Below are positions 1 through 5,615 of a stretch of DNA of 5,615 nucleotides, one piece after another. The stretch comes from JBLIAZ01 sp047632015 (GTDB lineage: Bacteria; Bacteroidota; Bacteroidia; Flavobacteriales_C; GCA-002722245). Where the stretch lies: the NCBI GenBank assembly GCA_047632015.1, contig JBLIBC010000192.1:1-5615 (forward strand). The letters are read 5' to 3'. How positions within the stretch are numbered: the first letter of the stretch is position 1; each line of letters starts with the position of its first letter. The translations under genes and the position numbers were made by a program. The notes under the pieces were generated by a model. The model was not told the DNA's origin, did not search any database, and saw nothing but the letters and a program-made list of their open reading frames with translations.

Positions 1-1654
1 ATGGAGAGATTTGTTTTAAACGGATAGAATCAGCCGAAAATGGATTCCCTAATTCTAAGTATAATGCCTCTCTGTATGATTCCCAATAGGGCGGAATACT
101 TTTTAAAGTACGCAACCAATTAGTTACTCCAAATATGTTTACTCCAACTTTAAATTCTTCAGGAGCGAAAGTCAATGCAGCCATAGTCATATAGCCGCCA
201 TACGAAAAACCCATGATTCCTATTTTTTCAGCTTGAATCTCTGTTTGCTTTGCGAGCCAATTTTTACCTTCTATGCAATCTTGTAAATCTTTTTCACCAT
301 GGTTCTTATCATCCATTTTGTAAAAGGTTTTTCCATATCCACTGCTGCCTCGATTATTCACAGCCAAAATAGCATAACCATGATTTACAACATATTGTAT
401 TAAGGAATTGAATTCTTGCCGGGATTGACCTCCTGGTCCACCATGAACCCAAATGAGTGCAGGAACTTTTTTATCTGGTGATGCTTGGTGTGGTAAATAG
501 TAAATAGCGGGAATTTCCGTACTATCGAATGAATTAAACCGTACTACTTTTGCTGTTACTAAATCATTGATGTCAATTTCGTCATTCAAAACAGAGGTTA
601 TTTTGTGTTGCTCTTTACTTTCTAAGTTGTAAGTGTATAAATCGGAGGGGGAATTGGAACCCCCAACGTATGCACTCATCCATTTTTCATCTTTACTAAA
701 GGCTACATTAGAAATGCTTTTATTATTAAAATCTGGTAATTCAATTGATTTCATGGTTTTCGTATTCAAAACTTCAATAGCATTCTTCCCATCTTCATTT
801 GTGTAAACTGCCATGTATTTACCTTGAGAAGTAAGGGTTATACCGTTAACATCCCACGACCTTTCAATGATTTTATTCTTCTCTTTTGATATCAAATCAT
901 ACGAAGTTAAATACGAGAATTCTGCACCTTCATCTGTTGTGTAATACAATTTAAAATTGTCTGCCGAGAAACCCTGGGCAGAATTTGCGCTGATCTTGTC
1001 ATTAATCTTTGTTAGTTGTTTAGTTTTCACATTATAAAGGAAAAGATCAGCATCGCTGGTGTTCAAAGTTTTTGACAAGGCAAAAAAGTTCTCATCATTA
1101 GAGATTTCACTGAAGTTCAAGCCATCGTTGTTTTGATAAATCAGCTCGGCAGTATAGTCATCAATAGATAGTTTATACATATCAAAATATTGAGGACTCC
1201 TTTTATTTGATCGGTAGTATAAATGTTTTTCATCCTTTGACCATCTGTAAAATACTGACTTTGCTCCTTTAAATGGTGTAATGTCTCTAATTGTCCCATC
1301 TAGTTCTCGTACAAATAGGTGATCTATTTCATCCCCATTTCCATCGGTCATAAATAGCATTCTATTATCATTTGGGAAATAAGACTCTGCAAAAATGGAA
1401 GTGCTGTCGGACGCTGTTATTGCAGTAAGCTTTCCTCCTGTGGAGGGAACGGTGTAAAGATTCAAAATACCAGATCGGTTACTCGATACTAATAAATTAT
1501 TGTTGTCTGAAGAAAAACTTCCACCTCCAACAGATTCATTATCCATGAATTGCTCAATGGAGTATTCTTTGACTTTTCTTTGATTTATTATGGTTTCTTC
1601 TTTACAAGAAAAGAAGATTGTTAAAATTGCTAATCCTAAAATTTTATTTTTCAT
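1..1654 (-). CDS. S9 family (prolyl oligopeptidase-like) serine peptidase lipoprotein, C-terminus cut off by the window edge
   Basis: Reading from the ATG at 1654, I translated 551 codons by hand with no stop or frameshift to the left edge. The first 17 residues are a lipoprotein signal ending in the lipobox FFSC, so Cys17 should be lipidated; the mature start is CKEE. Residues about 45-335 carry seven WD/TolB-like strand motifs of the FSxDxxxLxxxS kind, beginning near residues 47, 93, 138, 184, 229, 273 and 319. This is a seven-bladed beta-propeller, as in S9B/S9C peptidases. The alpha/beta-hydrolase part follows: HGGPGG at 404-409 (oxyanion loop), NRGSSGYG at 434-441, and GFSYGGY at 482-488 with nucleophile Ser484. 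The catalytic Asp and His would lie in the missing C-terminus. Family knowledge suggests release of dipeptides or acylated residues from oligopeptides, probably at the outer membrane. The start is fixed by the signal peptide; no Shine-Dalgarno is visible, which is common in Bacteroidota. The exact substrate (DPP-like or acylaminoacyl-peptidase-like) cannot be decided. Confidence 0.93.
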   Translation of the reverse strand, partial: MKNKILGLAILTIFFSCKEETIINQRKVKEYSIEQFMDNESVGGGSFSSDNNNLLVSSNRSGILNLYTVPSTGGKLTAITASDSTSIFAESYFPNDNRMLFMTDGNGDEIDHLFVRELDGTIRDITPFKGAKSVFYRWSKDEKHLYYRSNKRSPQYFDMYKLSIDDYTAELIYQNNDGLNFSEISNDENFFALSKTLNTSDADLFLYNVKTKQLTKINDKISANSAQGFSADNFKLYYTTDEGAEFSYLTSYDLISKEKNKIIERSWDVNGITLTSQGKYMAVYTNEDGKNAIEVLNTKTMKSIELPDFNNKSISNVAFSKDEKWMSAYVGGSNSPSDLYTYNLESKEQHKITSVLNDEIDINDLVTAKVVRFNSFDSTEIPAIYYLPHQASPDKKVPALIWVHGGPGGQSRQEFNSLIQYVVNHGYAILAVNNRGSSGYGKTFYKMDDKNHGEKDLQDCIEGKNWLAKQTEIQAEKIGIMGFSYGGYMTMAALTFAPEEFKVGVNIFGVTNWLRTLKSIPPYWESYREALYLELGNPFSADSIRLKQISP

Positions 1655-2037
1655 TTAAACGGTACTGTATTGATTTATGAAGTATAAAAATAGCATTTTT
1701 GAAAACAGGGTTTTGGTTATTTATAAGATTTGTCAAGTTGCTAATATGCCTTTAGCGTAAGTAATTGGAACTATTGGTTTGAGCTACAATGCAACTAAAA
1801 CCTGTGCTAATTTGGGTTACGATTTAGACAGAAATAAGTGGAATATGGAAATTATTTCAGAGACGATTGAAGCAATTGTTAGCTATGCGTTTGAGAAAGA
1901 AAAAATTCTTTATCCCGAACCATAAAAGCTTGAGAGTATTTACAGTTGATAAACTAAGAAGAACTTAATTCTCACGTTGATTTTTTTTACAATTGTTATC
2001 AATCAATTGCAAAGACTACTTTAGATTACAGTGGGAC
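1655..2037. other. 383-bp intergenic gap between the S9 peptidase and the esterase
   Basis: The gap holds no intact gene. Most of it (about 1761-1968) is a decayed acetyltransferase on the plus strand, described separately. The remaining right part, 1969-2037, is AT-rich, with a run of eight to nine T and two CAATTG copies eight bases apart. The left part, 1655-1760, should contain the promoter of the S9 peptidase, but I found no convincing Bacteroidota promoter (TTG, about 19 bases, TAnnTTTG). The nearest -7-like string is TATTTTTA on the minus strand (1685-1692), with no TTG at the right distance. Confidence 0.7.
1761..1968 (+). pseudogene. Frameshifted relic of a GNAT (RimJ/RimL-type) N-acetyltransferase
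   Basis: On the plus strand, opposite to all other genes here, 1761-1922 translates to 54 residues beginning VIGTIGLSYN and including ANLGYDLDRNKW and IEAIVSYAFEKEK. This follows the GNAT core (IGTIGL, then GYDLD, then a helix ending in YAFE). The frame stops at 1923-1925. From 1912 the next frame continues as IPNHKSLRVFTVDKLRRT and stops at 1966-1968. This matches the usual GNAT C-terminal motif N-x-x-S-x-R-V-x-E-K-L-G-F, so a one-base frame change probably separates the two pieces. The acetyl-CoA-binding signature normally present (Q/R-x-x-G-x-G/A, often WGKGIMTEA) reads WNMEIISET, so the pyrophosphate-loop glycines are gone. A stop at 1758-1760 precedes the block in frame, and upstream only a 27-codon ORF (1677-1760) of unclear relation is seen. 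With no start, a lost cofactor motif and split frames, this is a dead gene fragment. Confidence 0.72.
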
Positions 2038-3213
2038 TTATTTTACTATTTCGAGATTATTTAATTCTTTAAGCATTTCCTTAGCATTTTGATTATTTGG
2101 ATTTAACTCGAGTGACTTGTTGTAGTTTTTGATGGCTAAGGATTTGTCACCTGTTGTTTTGTAATAATTTGCAATAGAGTTATATACATTGTAAGATTTA
2201 GGATAGAGTTCAATATTGAGTTTGAAAAAGGATAAGGCGATGTTAGGTTTGGGTTCGTCCTGTCGCAACAGCCTTTTGCCGTTCTCATTGATTATAAATT
2301 CAGATGGTTTATAGTCTACTCCCCATTCCTTGCTTAGCATCGCGAAGTGGTTCTTAAATAAATCTATATCTTCTCTTATTGCTATCGTAATTTTATAGCT
2401 GTTAAAAGTAAAACGCATTCCATCATATAGAGATTTTAATGTAACTGATTGATGGTTCTCATCTTCGTAAATTTGAAACTTAGTTCTTATAGTATCTGGT
2501 TTTTCTAGCAATCTTTTATTAAACCACTCTTGATGCTTTCTGATTTTTGCTGCGCCAGTCTTTAATTCATTATTATTATTTGCTGCAGACATGAACCATG
2601 ATTTAGTATTTGCCAAAGTTTTAACCGAATCCAACTGCTTTAAGCATAAAGCACCGTCCCACCACAAGGCAGGGTCCATAGAAATATAAGCCTTAAAGGA
2701 GGGGGTGTTAGTGAGCAATGATTGAACTGCTGTTAGCCCTCCAAATGAATGACCTACAAATACTTTGAGGTCCATTGTATTATAATTTTCATCAATGGTG
2801 GGTATAAGTTCTTCGTTGATGAATTTCAGGAAGTTTGTACCACCACCGCTCGTTTTAAAAAAGTCTTCCCGTTCTGTTCCGTCTAAATAAGTGGTAGAAT
2901 GCGAAGGAGTTAAGTCTCTTGTTCTATCAGTATTTATGACAGATACAATGATGCATTCGGGTATTATATTGTTTCTGCTCAAGAAATTTATGGTGCTCAT
3001 AGAGTACCAATAATGATAGTGACCATCTAACAATAAAACTACTGGATATTTTGCAGGGGAATAAGTTGAATCCGAATAAGACGGAGGAAGACAAACGAGA
3101 TAAGGCCTATCCTCATTTAAATACTTTGAAGCAATCGGTTCAGGGTTCAGAAATTGTTGGGCATTTACGAATGTTGAATAAAGTATGACTAAGGCAAATA
3201 ATGTCTGTTTCAT
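2038..3213 (-). CDS. Exported alpha/beta-hydrolase esterase (PF00756, Fes/BesA/EstD-like) with C-terminal TPR
   Basis: This is a 391-residue protein. Residues 1-18 form a Sec signal peptide (MKQTLFALVILYSTFVNA, then QQF), which supports the ATG at 3213; no Shine-Dalgarno precedes it. Residues about 28-275 match the putative esterase family that includes enterochelin/bacillibactin esterases and S-formylglutathione hydrolase: YPVVLLLDG at 56-64, a TDRTRDLTPS stretch near 95-104, the nucleophile elbow GHSFGG at 154-159 (Ser156), MDPALWWD at 179-186, and ENHQSVTLKSLYDGMRF at 252-268 with probable catalytic His254. The acid residue is not assigned. Residues about 323-375 form one clear TPR (YNVYNSIANYYKTTGDKSLA onward, ending LELNPNN) preceded by a half repeat. 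The known family hydrolyses esters, including siderophore esters. No siderophore genes are next to it, so a specific substrate is not claimed. Location is probably periplasmic; no T9SS or lipobox signal is seen. It lies 214 bp downstream of the T9SS protein. Confidence 0.92.
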   Translation of the reverse strand: MKQTLFALVILYSTFVNAQQFLNPEPIASKYLNEDRPYLVCLPPSYSDSTYSPAKYPVVLLLDGHYHYWYSMSTINFLSRNNIIPECIIVSVINTDRTRDLTPSHSTTYLDGTEREDFFKTSGGGTNFLKFINEELIPTIDENYNTMDLKVFVGHSFGGLTAVQSLLTNTPSFKAYISMDPALWWDGALCLKQLDSVKTLANTKSWFMSAANNNNELKTGAAKIRKHQEWFNKRLLEKPDTIRTKFQIYEDENHQSVTLKSLYDGMRFTFNSYKITIAIREDIDLFKNHFAMLSKEWGVDYKPSEFIINENGKRLLRQDEPKPNIALSFFKLNIELYPKSYNVYNSIANYYKTTGDKSLAIKNYNKSLELNPNNQNAKEMLKELNNLEIVK

Positions 3214-3229
3214 TGATGCGAATTGGTTT

Positions 3230-3239
3230 GCTGTACAGC
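3230..3239. promoter_or_regulatory. 10-bp perfect palindrome upstream of the esterase start
   Basis: GCTGTACAGC is a perfect palindrome ending 16 bases before the esterase ATG on the minus strand. It could be an operator half-site pair in the leader of that gene. Ten-base palindromes also arise by chance in a window this size at appreciable frequency, so the regulatory reading is only a possibility. Confidence 0.15.
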
Positions 3240-3278
3240 TATTTATTGAAAGTGTTTTTAAGCGTTCTATTGAGAATA

Positions 3279-3295
3279 AGGTTCTGTCGCATTAA
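3279..3295 (+). repeat. Left terminal inverted repeat of the mini-element
   Basis: AGGTTCTGTCGCATTAA pairs without mismatch with 3408-3424. The outermost A/T pair (3279/3424) may be chance, in which case the repeat proper is 16 bp from the GG. Pairing stops immediately inside and one base outside this stretch, giving sharply bounded ends. Confidence 0.9.
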
Positions 3296-3350
3296 CCTAA
3301 AACTATAGAAAAATCGACAATAATTTCAATTTTTAAAAAGGTTAAACTGC

Positions 3351-3362
3351 TGTTAATTAACA
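3351..3362. repeat. 12-bp palindrome inside the mini-element
   Basis: TGTTAATTAACA is its own reverse complement and sits near the centre of the inverted-repeat element, about 138 bases upstream of the esterase ATG on the minus strand. It could be a binding site or a subterminal element feature. AT-rich sequence makes such palindromes fairly common, so no function is assigned. Confidence 0.25.
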
Positions 3363-3407
3363 ATTTTACGATTCCTAGAGTTTCATGCTAAATCGCAAGA
3401 AAAAACA

Positions 3408-3424
3408 TTAATGCGACAGAACCT
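3408..3424 (-). repeat. Right terminal inverted repeat of the mini-element
   Basis: TTAATGCGACAGAACCT is the exact reverse complement of 3279-3295. Its outer edge lies three bases before the stop codon of the T9SS protein (TAA read on the minus strand at 3430-3428), so the element abuts that gene without disrupting it. Confidence 0.9.
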
Positions 3425-3427
3425 CTC

Positions 3428-5615
3428 TTAGTTTCCTGTAGCTACTAACTTTATTTGTTGCTTTCCTGTAACAGTATAAATAGTTAGCAAGTAAATCCCA
3501 CTAGGTAAGTTGAGGTAACCATAGTACACGTTATTTGAACCAGCATTAAAATGAACCTTGTCGGTTACTATTATTTTTCCAGATATATCCGTTAAAATAA
3601 TCGATGCCTCCTGAGATATTTCAGATACTACTTTCCCTGAAATAGCAGAGCTAATAGGATTAACAAAGGAAGTTGTCAATTGGTTTCCAATATCATTAAT
3701 CCCCACATCACATTTTTTTACATACACGTGTTCAACCACTGTATCTATTTTTCCCGAATTATTGGTTAGCACCAGTGTTATGGTTTTCATACCTACTGTT
3801 GAGTAGCTAATAGAAAGAGGTAATTCGTCATTTGTAGTGGTATCTAAAGCACTAGGAATCGTGTCAAAAGTCCAATTAAATTGCGCATCAACTAACCCTG
3901 GATTTGAATGATTCCAAACGTTAAAACTCTGGTTTGAACACACCGTGTCAGGAACAACAATGTTGGCGTTCAAGGAGTCCATTTTACATTTTTCTCCAAT
4001 GGAAATCCAATCAATATCCACATGTCCATCAAACTGATGATCTATACGCTGCCCAAAACTGTTTGTAAATGGCCAACTTTTGTATCCAGGGTTTATGCTC
4101 ATCCATATATAATAGATTTGAGTTGAATCTAGTTTGTATACAGGATTTGACCATTCATAAAAAAATAAGTCACTGTAATCTACTTCAAACTCCTGGTATT
4201 CAGTGGTTACATCTAACCATTCCGTTTTATTTAATTCAATACCAGCCGTGAGTGTGTGTGAAGTGTCAACTAAACCAAAAGACAAACGACAAGTGTCACT
4301 GGCTTTGGCTCTTACCCTAAGCACAGGAGAATGTAATGGATCGCTGAAATCTATTGTTTTAATTTGTCTGACACTGTCAATTGTTTCAGTAAAAAACCAT
4401 CCAATACCATTCCATTCATTGGCAATTGTGTCTCTTGTAGAGATCCTAAATGCATCATTTACAACGCTGTAAATGAAGTGATCGTTGTTGTCTCCATAAA
4501 CAACTTGTTCCAGGGTGCCAGAGAAGTCTTCTTTGTAAATTCCACATCCACCCGTCGCTAAAATTTCAACATAGTCAGTTTTCGCACTAATCGTATTCCC
4601 ATTGGAGCCTGTAGCAGTTAATGTGACAGTTTTCAATCCTGAAGTTGAATACGATACCTGTATTGGTCCTGCTCCATAAAATCCAGGACTTAGGCTAGCT
4701 CCTGGTCCAAAGTCCCAGTAGAATGTTTCTCCTCCTTCGGTGTTTGTGGATGTACTGGTGTAAGTTACCTCCTCATTTAAGAACTCCCTAACTGTATTTG
4801 CAGTGAAGTCAGCAACTGGAACGCCGCATGCTCCGGTAACAGTAACTGTGGTTTTAATCGTGTGATTAGGACAACCGTTTAAACTAATTATTCCATAAAA
4901 TTCACCACTTTCAGAAATGGCAATTTTGTTAGTATCCGTCCCAAATGCCACACCGTTTTTAAACCAAGAATAACTGTAGCTTGTATCAAGAACGGCTTCA
5001 ATGGTTACACTGCCTGGTGTACAAAAAGTAGTGGCACCTGTTACAGTAATACTGTCAGTTGGCTGAACACAATTTACAACATCAAATAGAATGTCACCGC
5101 CATCAGGTATGGCGTTAAACACGATTGAATCTCCTACAATTTGAAACGGTATGGCAACACTGTCTTGGTACGCTGCAATTACGCCAGTGATGGGAGAAGA
5201 AATCGCTAATTTTATTGATAATTCATGATCATATATTGAATCGGTAAGTCCGTCTGTTAAATTCAGTACCCAAGTATTGCCATTTGCAAAAGGAGCTGAA
5301 GTAGTAGACAGCACTCCTCCTTTCTTTTCACGGTGGTACATGATTGCTTGCTCAAAAGTAGCAACCCAAATATCACGATCATGACCTTTTATAGTGTCAA
5401 GGAATGCATCAAATTCATTGAGGCCTATGTAATCCCATCCACCAACTGTTCCTACACTGTGAAACATGTATGTCATTAATCCTCCATATTGAATTACTTT
5501 ATGAAAGGTGGAATCATAACCTAACATGGAGTTCCGCATGTGAATAGTGTTTGCTTGGTAGTATGCTCTATCGTCCTGATAGAAATCATAAAAGTAAGCG
5601 CTGTCATTTATTGGT
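3428..5615 (-). CDS. Secreted multidomain protein: polysaccharide-deacetylase-like C-terminal part, Ig/PKD modules, T9SS type A sorting domain; N-terminus outside the window
   Basis: The frame is open from the right edge, so the ATG at 5539 is internal; 25 further residues upstream read through (PINDSAYFYDFYQDD and on). Numbering from that internal Met: 1-75 resembles the end of CE4/NodB-like polysaccharide deacetylases (LMTYMFHSVG with His27, GGWDYIGLNEFDAFLD, DIWVATFEQAIMYHREK). The metal-binding motifs would lie upstream. Residues 85-155 form a beta-sandwich of the type that often follows such domains. About 160-238 is Ig-like (SYSWFKNG, Cys173 and Cys223). About 240-328 is PKD-like (VADFTAN, FYWDFGPG, GLKTVTLTATGSNG). 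About 333-517 is a jelly-roll-like, perhaps carbohydrate-binding, module ending HVDIDWISIG. About 525-608 is a second PKD-like domain (FNWTFD, GMKTITLVLTNNSG). About 613-703 is a T9SS type A domain (VNPISS, ASIILTDISGKII, LPSGIYLLTIYTVTGKQQIK). It is expected to be exported by T9SS to the surface or medium and to act on a polysaccharide. Catalytic competence cannot be judged here. Confidence 0.85.
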   Translation of the reverse strand, partial: PINDSAYFYDFYQDDRAYYQANTIHMRNSMLGYDSTFHKVIQYGGLMTYMFHSVGTVGGWDYIGLNEFDAFLDTIKGHDRDIWVATFEQAIMYHREKKGGVLSTTSAPFANGNTWVLNLTDGLTDSIYDHELSIKLAISSPITGVIAAYQDSVAIPFQIVGDSIVFNAIPDGGDILFDVVNCVQPTDSITVTGATTFCTPGSVTIEAVLDTSYSYSWFKNGVAFGTDTNKIAISESGEFYGIISLNGCPNHTIKTTVTVTGACGVPVADFTANTVREFLNEEVTYTSTSTNTEGGETFYWDFGPGASLSPGFYGAGPIQVSYSTSGLKTVTLTATGSNGNTISAKTDYVEILATGGCGIYKEDFSGTLEQVVYGDNNDHFIYSVVNDAFRISTRDTIANEWNGIGWFFTETIDSVRQIKTIDFSDPLHSPVLRVRAKASDTCRLSFGLVDTSHTLTAGIELNKTEWLDVTTEYQEFEVDYSDLFFYEWSNPVYKLDSTQIYYIWMSINPGYKSWPFTNSFGQRIDHQFDGHVDIDWISIGEKCKMDSLNANIVVPDTVCSNQSFNVWNHSNPGLVDAQFNWTFDTIPSALDTTTNDELPLSISYSTVGMKTITLVLTNNSGKIDTVVEHVYVKKCDVGINDIGNQLTTSFVNPISSAISGKVVSEISQEASIILTDISGKIIVTDKVHFNAGSNNVYYGYLNLPSGIYLLTIYTVTGKQQIKLVATGN

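Larger units (their letters stand above)
3279..3424. mobile_element. 146-bp mini-element with perfect 17-bp terminal inverted repeats, IS6-like ends
   Basis: The two ends, AGGTTCTGTCGCATTAA (3279-3295) and its exact reverse complement TTAATGCGACAGAACCT (3408-3424), face each other across 112 bases. The GGTTCTGT-xGCA core resembles the ends of IS6-family insertion sequences (GGTTCTGTTGCAAA in the IS257/IS431 group, GGCACTGTTGCAAA in IS26), with differences. The interior is AT-rich and has no ORF that could be a transposase, so this is either a MITE-like non-autonomous element or the remnant left when two IS ends were joined by an internal deletion. The flanking 8 bases (gagaataa before GGTTCTG, tctcttag after CAGAACC) do not form a target duplication. 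It fills most of the gap between the T9SS protein, whose stop codon begins six bases beyond the right end, and the esterase, so it may affect transcription between them. A structural role as a long-range RNA stem is an alternative. Confidence 0.6.

Noticed and set aside
1685..1692. TATTTTTA on the minus strand as a -7 box for the S9 peptidase
   Set aside because: The final G of TAnnTTTG is missing and no TTG occurs at 17-23 bases upstream; AT-rich sequence yields such strings by chance.
1677..1760. 27-codon plus-strand ORF (MKYKNSIFEN and on) as the N-terminus of the GNAT relic
   Set aside because: It is in frame with the relic and separated only by a TAA, but its residues show no GNAT feature, so it was not joined to the pseudogene.
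1990..2009. CAATTG, eight bases, CAATTG next to a T-run (1981-1988) as a possible terminator for the esterase gene
   Set aside because: Read in the esterase direction the hairpin is followed by A residues, not U, and read on the plus strand the T-run precedes it. The six-base stem is also very AT-rich, so it does not work as an intrinsic terminator in either direction.
3352..3430. Short plus-strand frame TILRFLEFHAKSQEK and on, as a transposase C-terminus within the mini-element
   Set aside because: It is only about two dozen codons after an in-frame stop and shows no DDE or other transposase motif; it is too short to tell from chance.
4069..4561. Three plus-strand open frames of 60 to 89 codons (4069-4251, 4203-4472, 4364-4561)
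   Set aside because: They lie antisense within the T9SS protein gene, overlap each other, and give low-complexity translations with no recognisable motif; they are frame shadows of the real gene.
5537..5539. ATG at 5539 as the true start of the T9SS protein
   Set aside because: The frame stays open upstream to the window edge, no signal peptide follows this Met, and the sequence begins inside a deacetylase-like domain.

Overview
The window looks like chromosomal DNA from a member of the Bacteroidota, most likely a flavobacterium-like or cytophaga-like lineage. The signs are AT-rich sequence, start codons with no Shine-Dalgarno sequence, a large PKD/Ig-type protein ending in a type A type IX secretion (T9SS) sorting domain, and a lipoprotein whose mature N-terminus (Cys-Lys-Glu-Glu) resembles the lipoprotein export signal described in Capnocytophaga. 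No gene gives a species-level identification.

Layout: all three real genes lie on the minus strand, so transcription runs from high to low coordinates. (1) From beyond the right edge to 3428: the C-terminal 728 residues of a secreted multidomain protein. It has the tail of a polysaccharide-deacetylase-like domain, a beta-sandwich, an Ig-like domain, a PKD-like domain, a jelly-roll-like (possibly carbohydrate-binding) module, a second PKD-like domain and a T9SS type A C-terminal domain. (2) 3214-3427: a short intergenic stretch almost filled by a 146-bp element bounded by perfect 17-bp inverted repeats that resemble IS6-family ends. It has no room for a transposase. (3) 2038-3213: an exported alpha/beta-hydrolase esterase of the Fes/BesA/EstD type (PF00756 fold) with a C-terminal TPR. 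(4) 1655-2037: a gap holding a frameshifted relic of a GNAT acetyltransferase on the plus strand, which the usual ORF criteria miss. (5) 1-1654: an S9 (prolyl-oligopeptidase family) peptidase lipoprotein. It is complete at the N-terminus, has a clear seven-bladed propeller, and runs off the left edge before its catalytic Asp and His.

Functionally this is a set of exported hydrolases: a T9SS cargo, a Sec-exported esterase and a lipoprotein peptidase. The gaps of 214 and 383 bp, filled with an element and a relic, argue against a tight operon. I see no evidence of a defence system, CRISPR array, RNA gene or other clear novel system. The most unusual items are the mini-element and the hidden GNAT relic.
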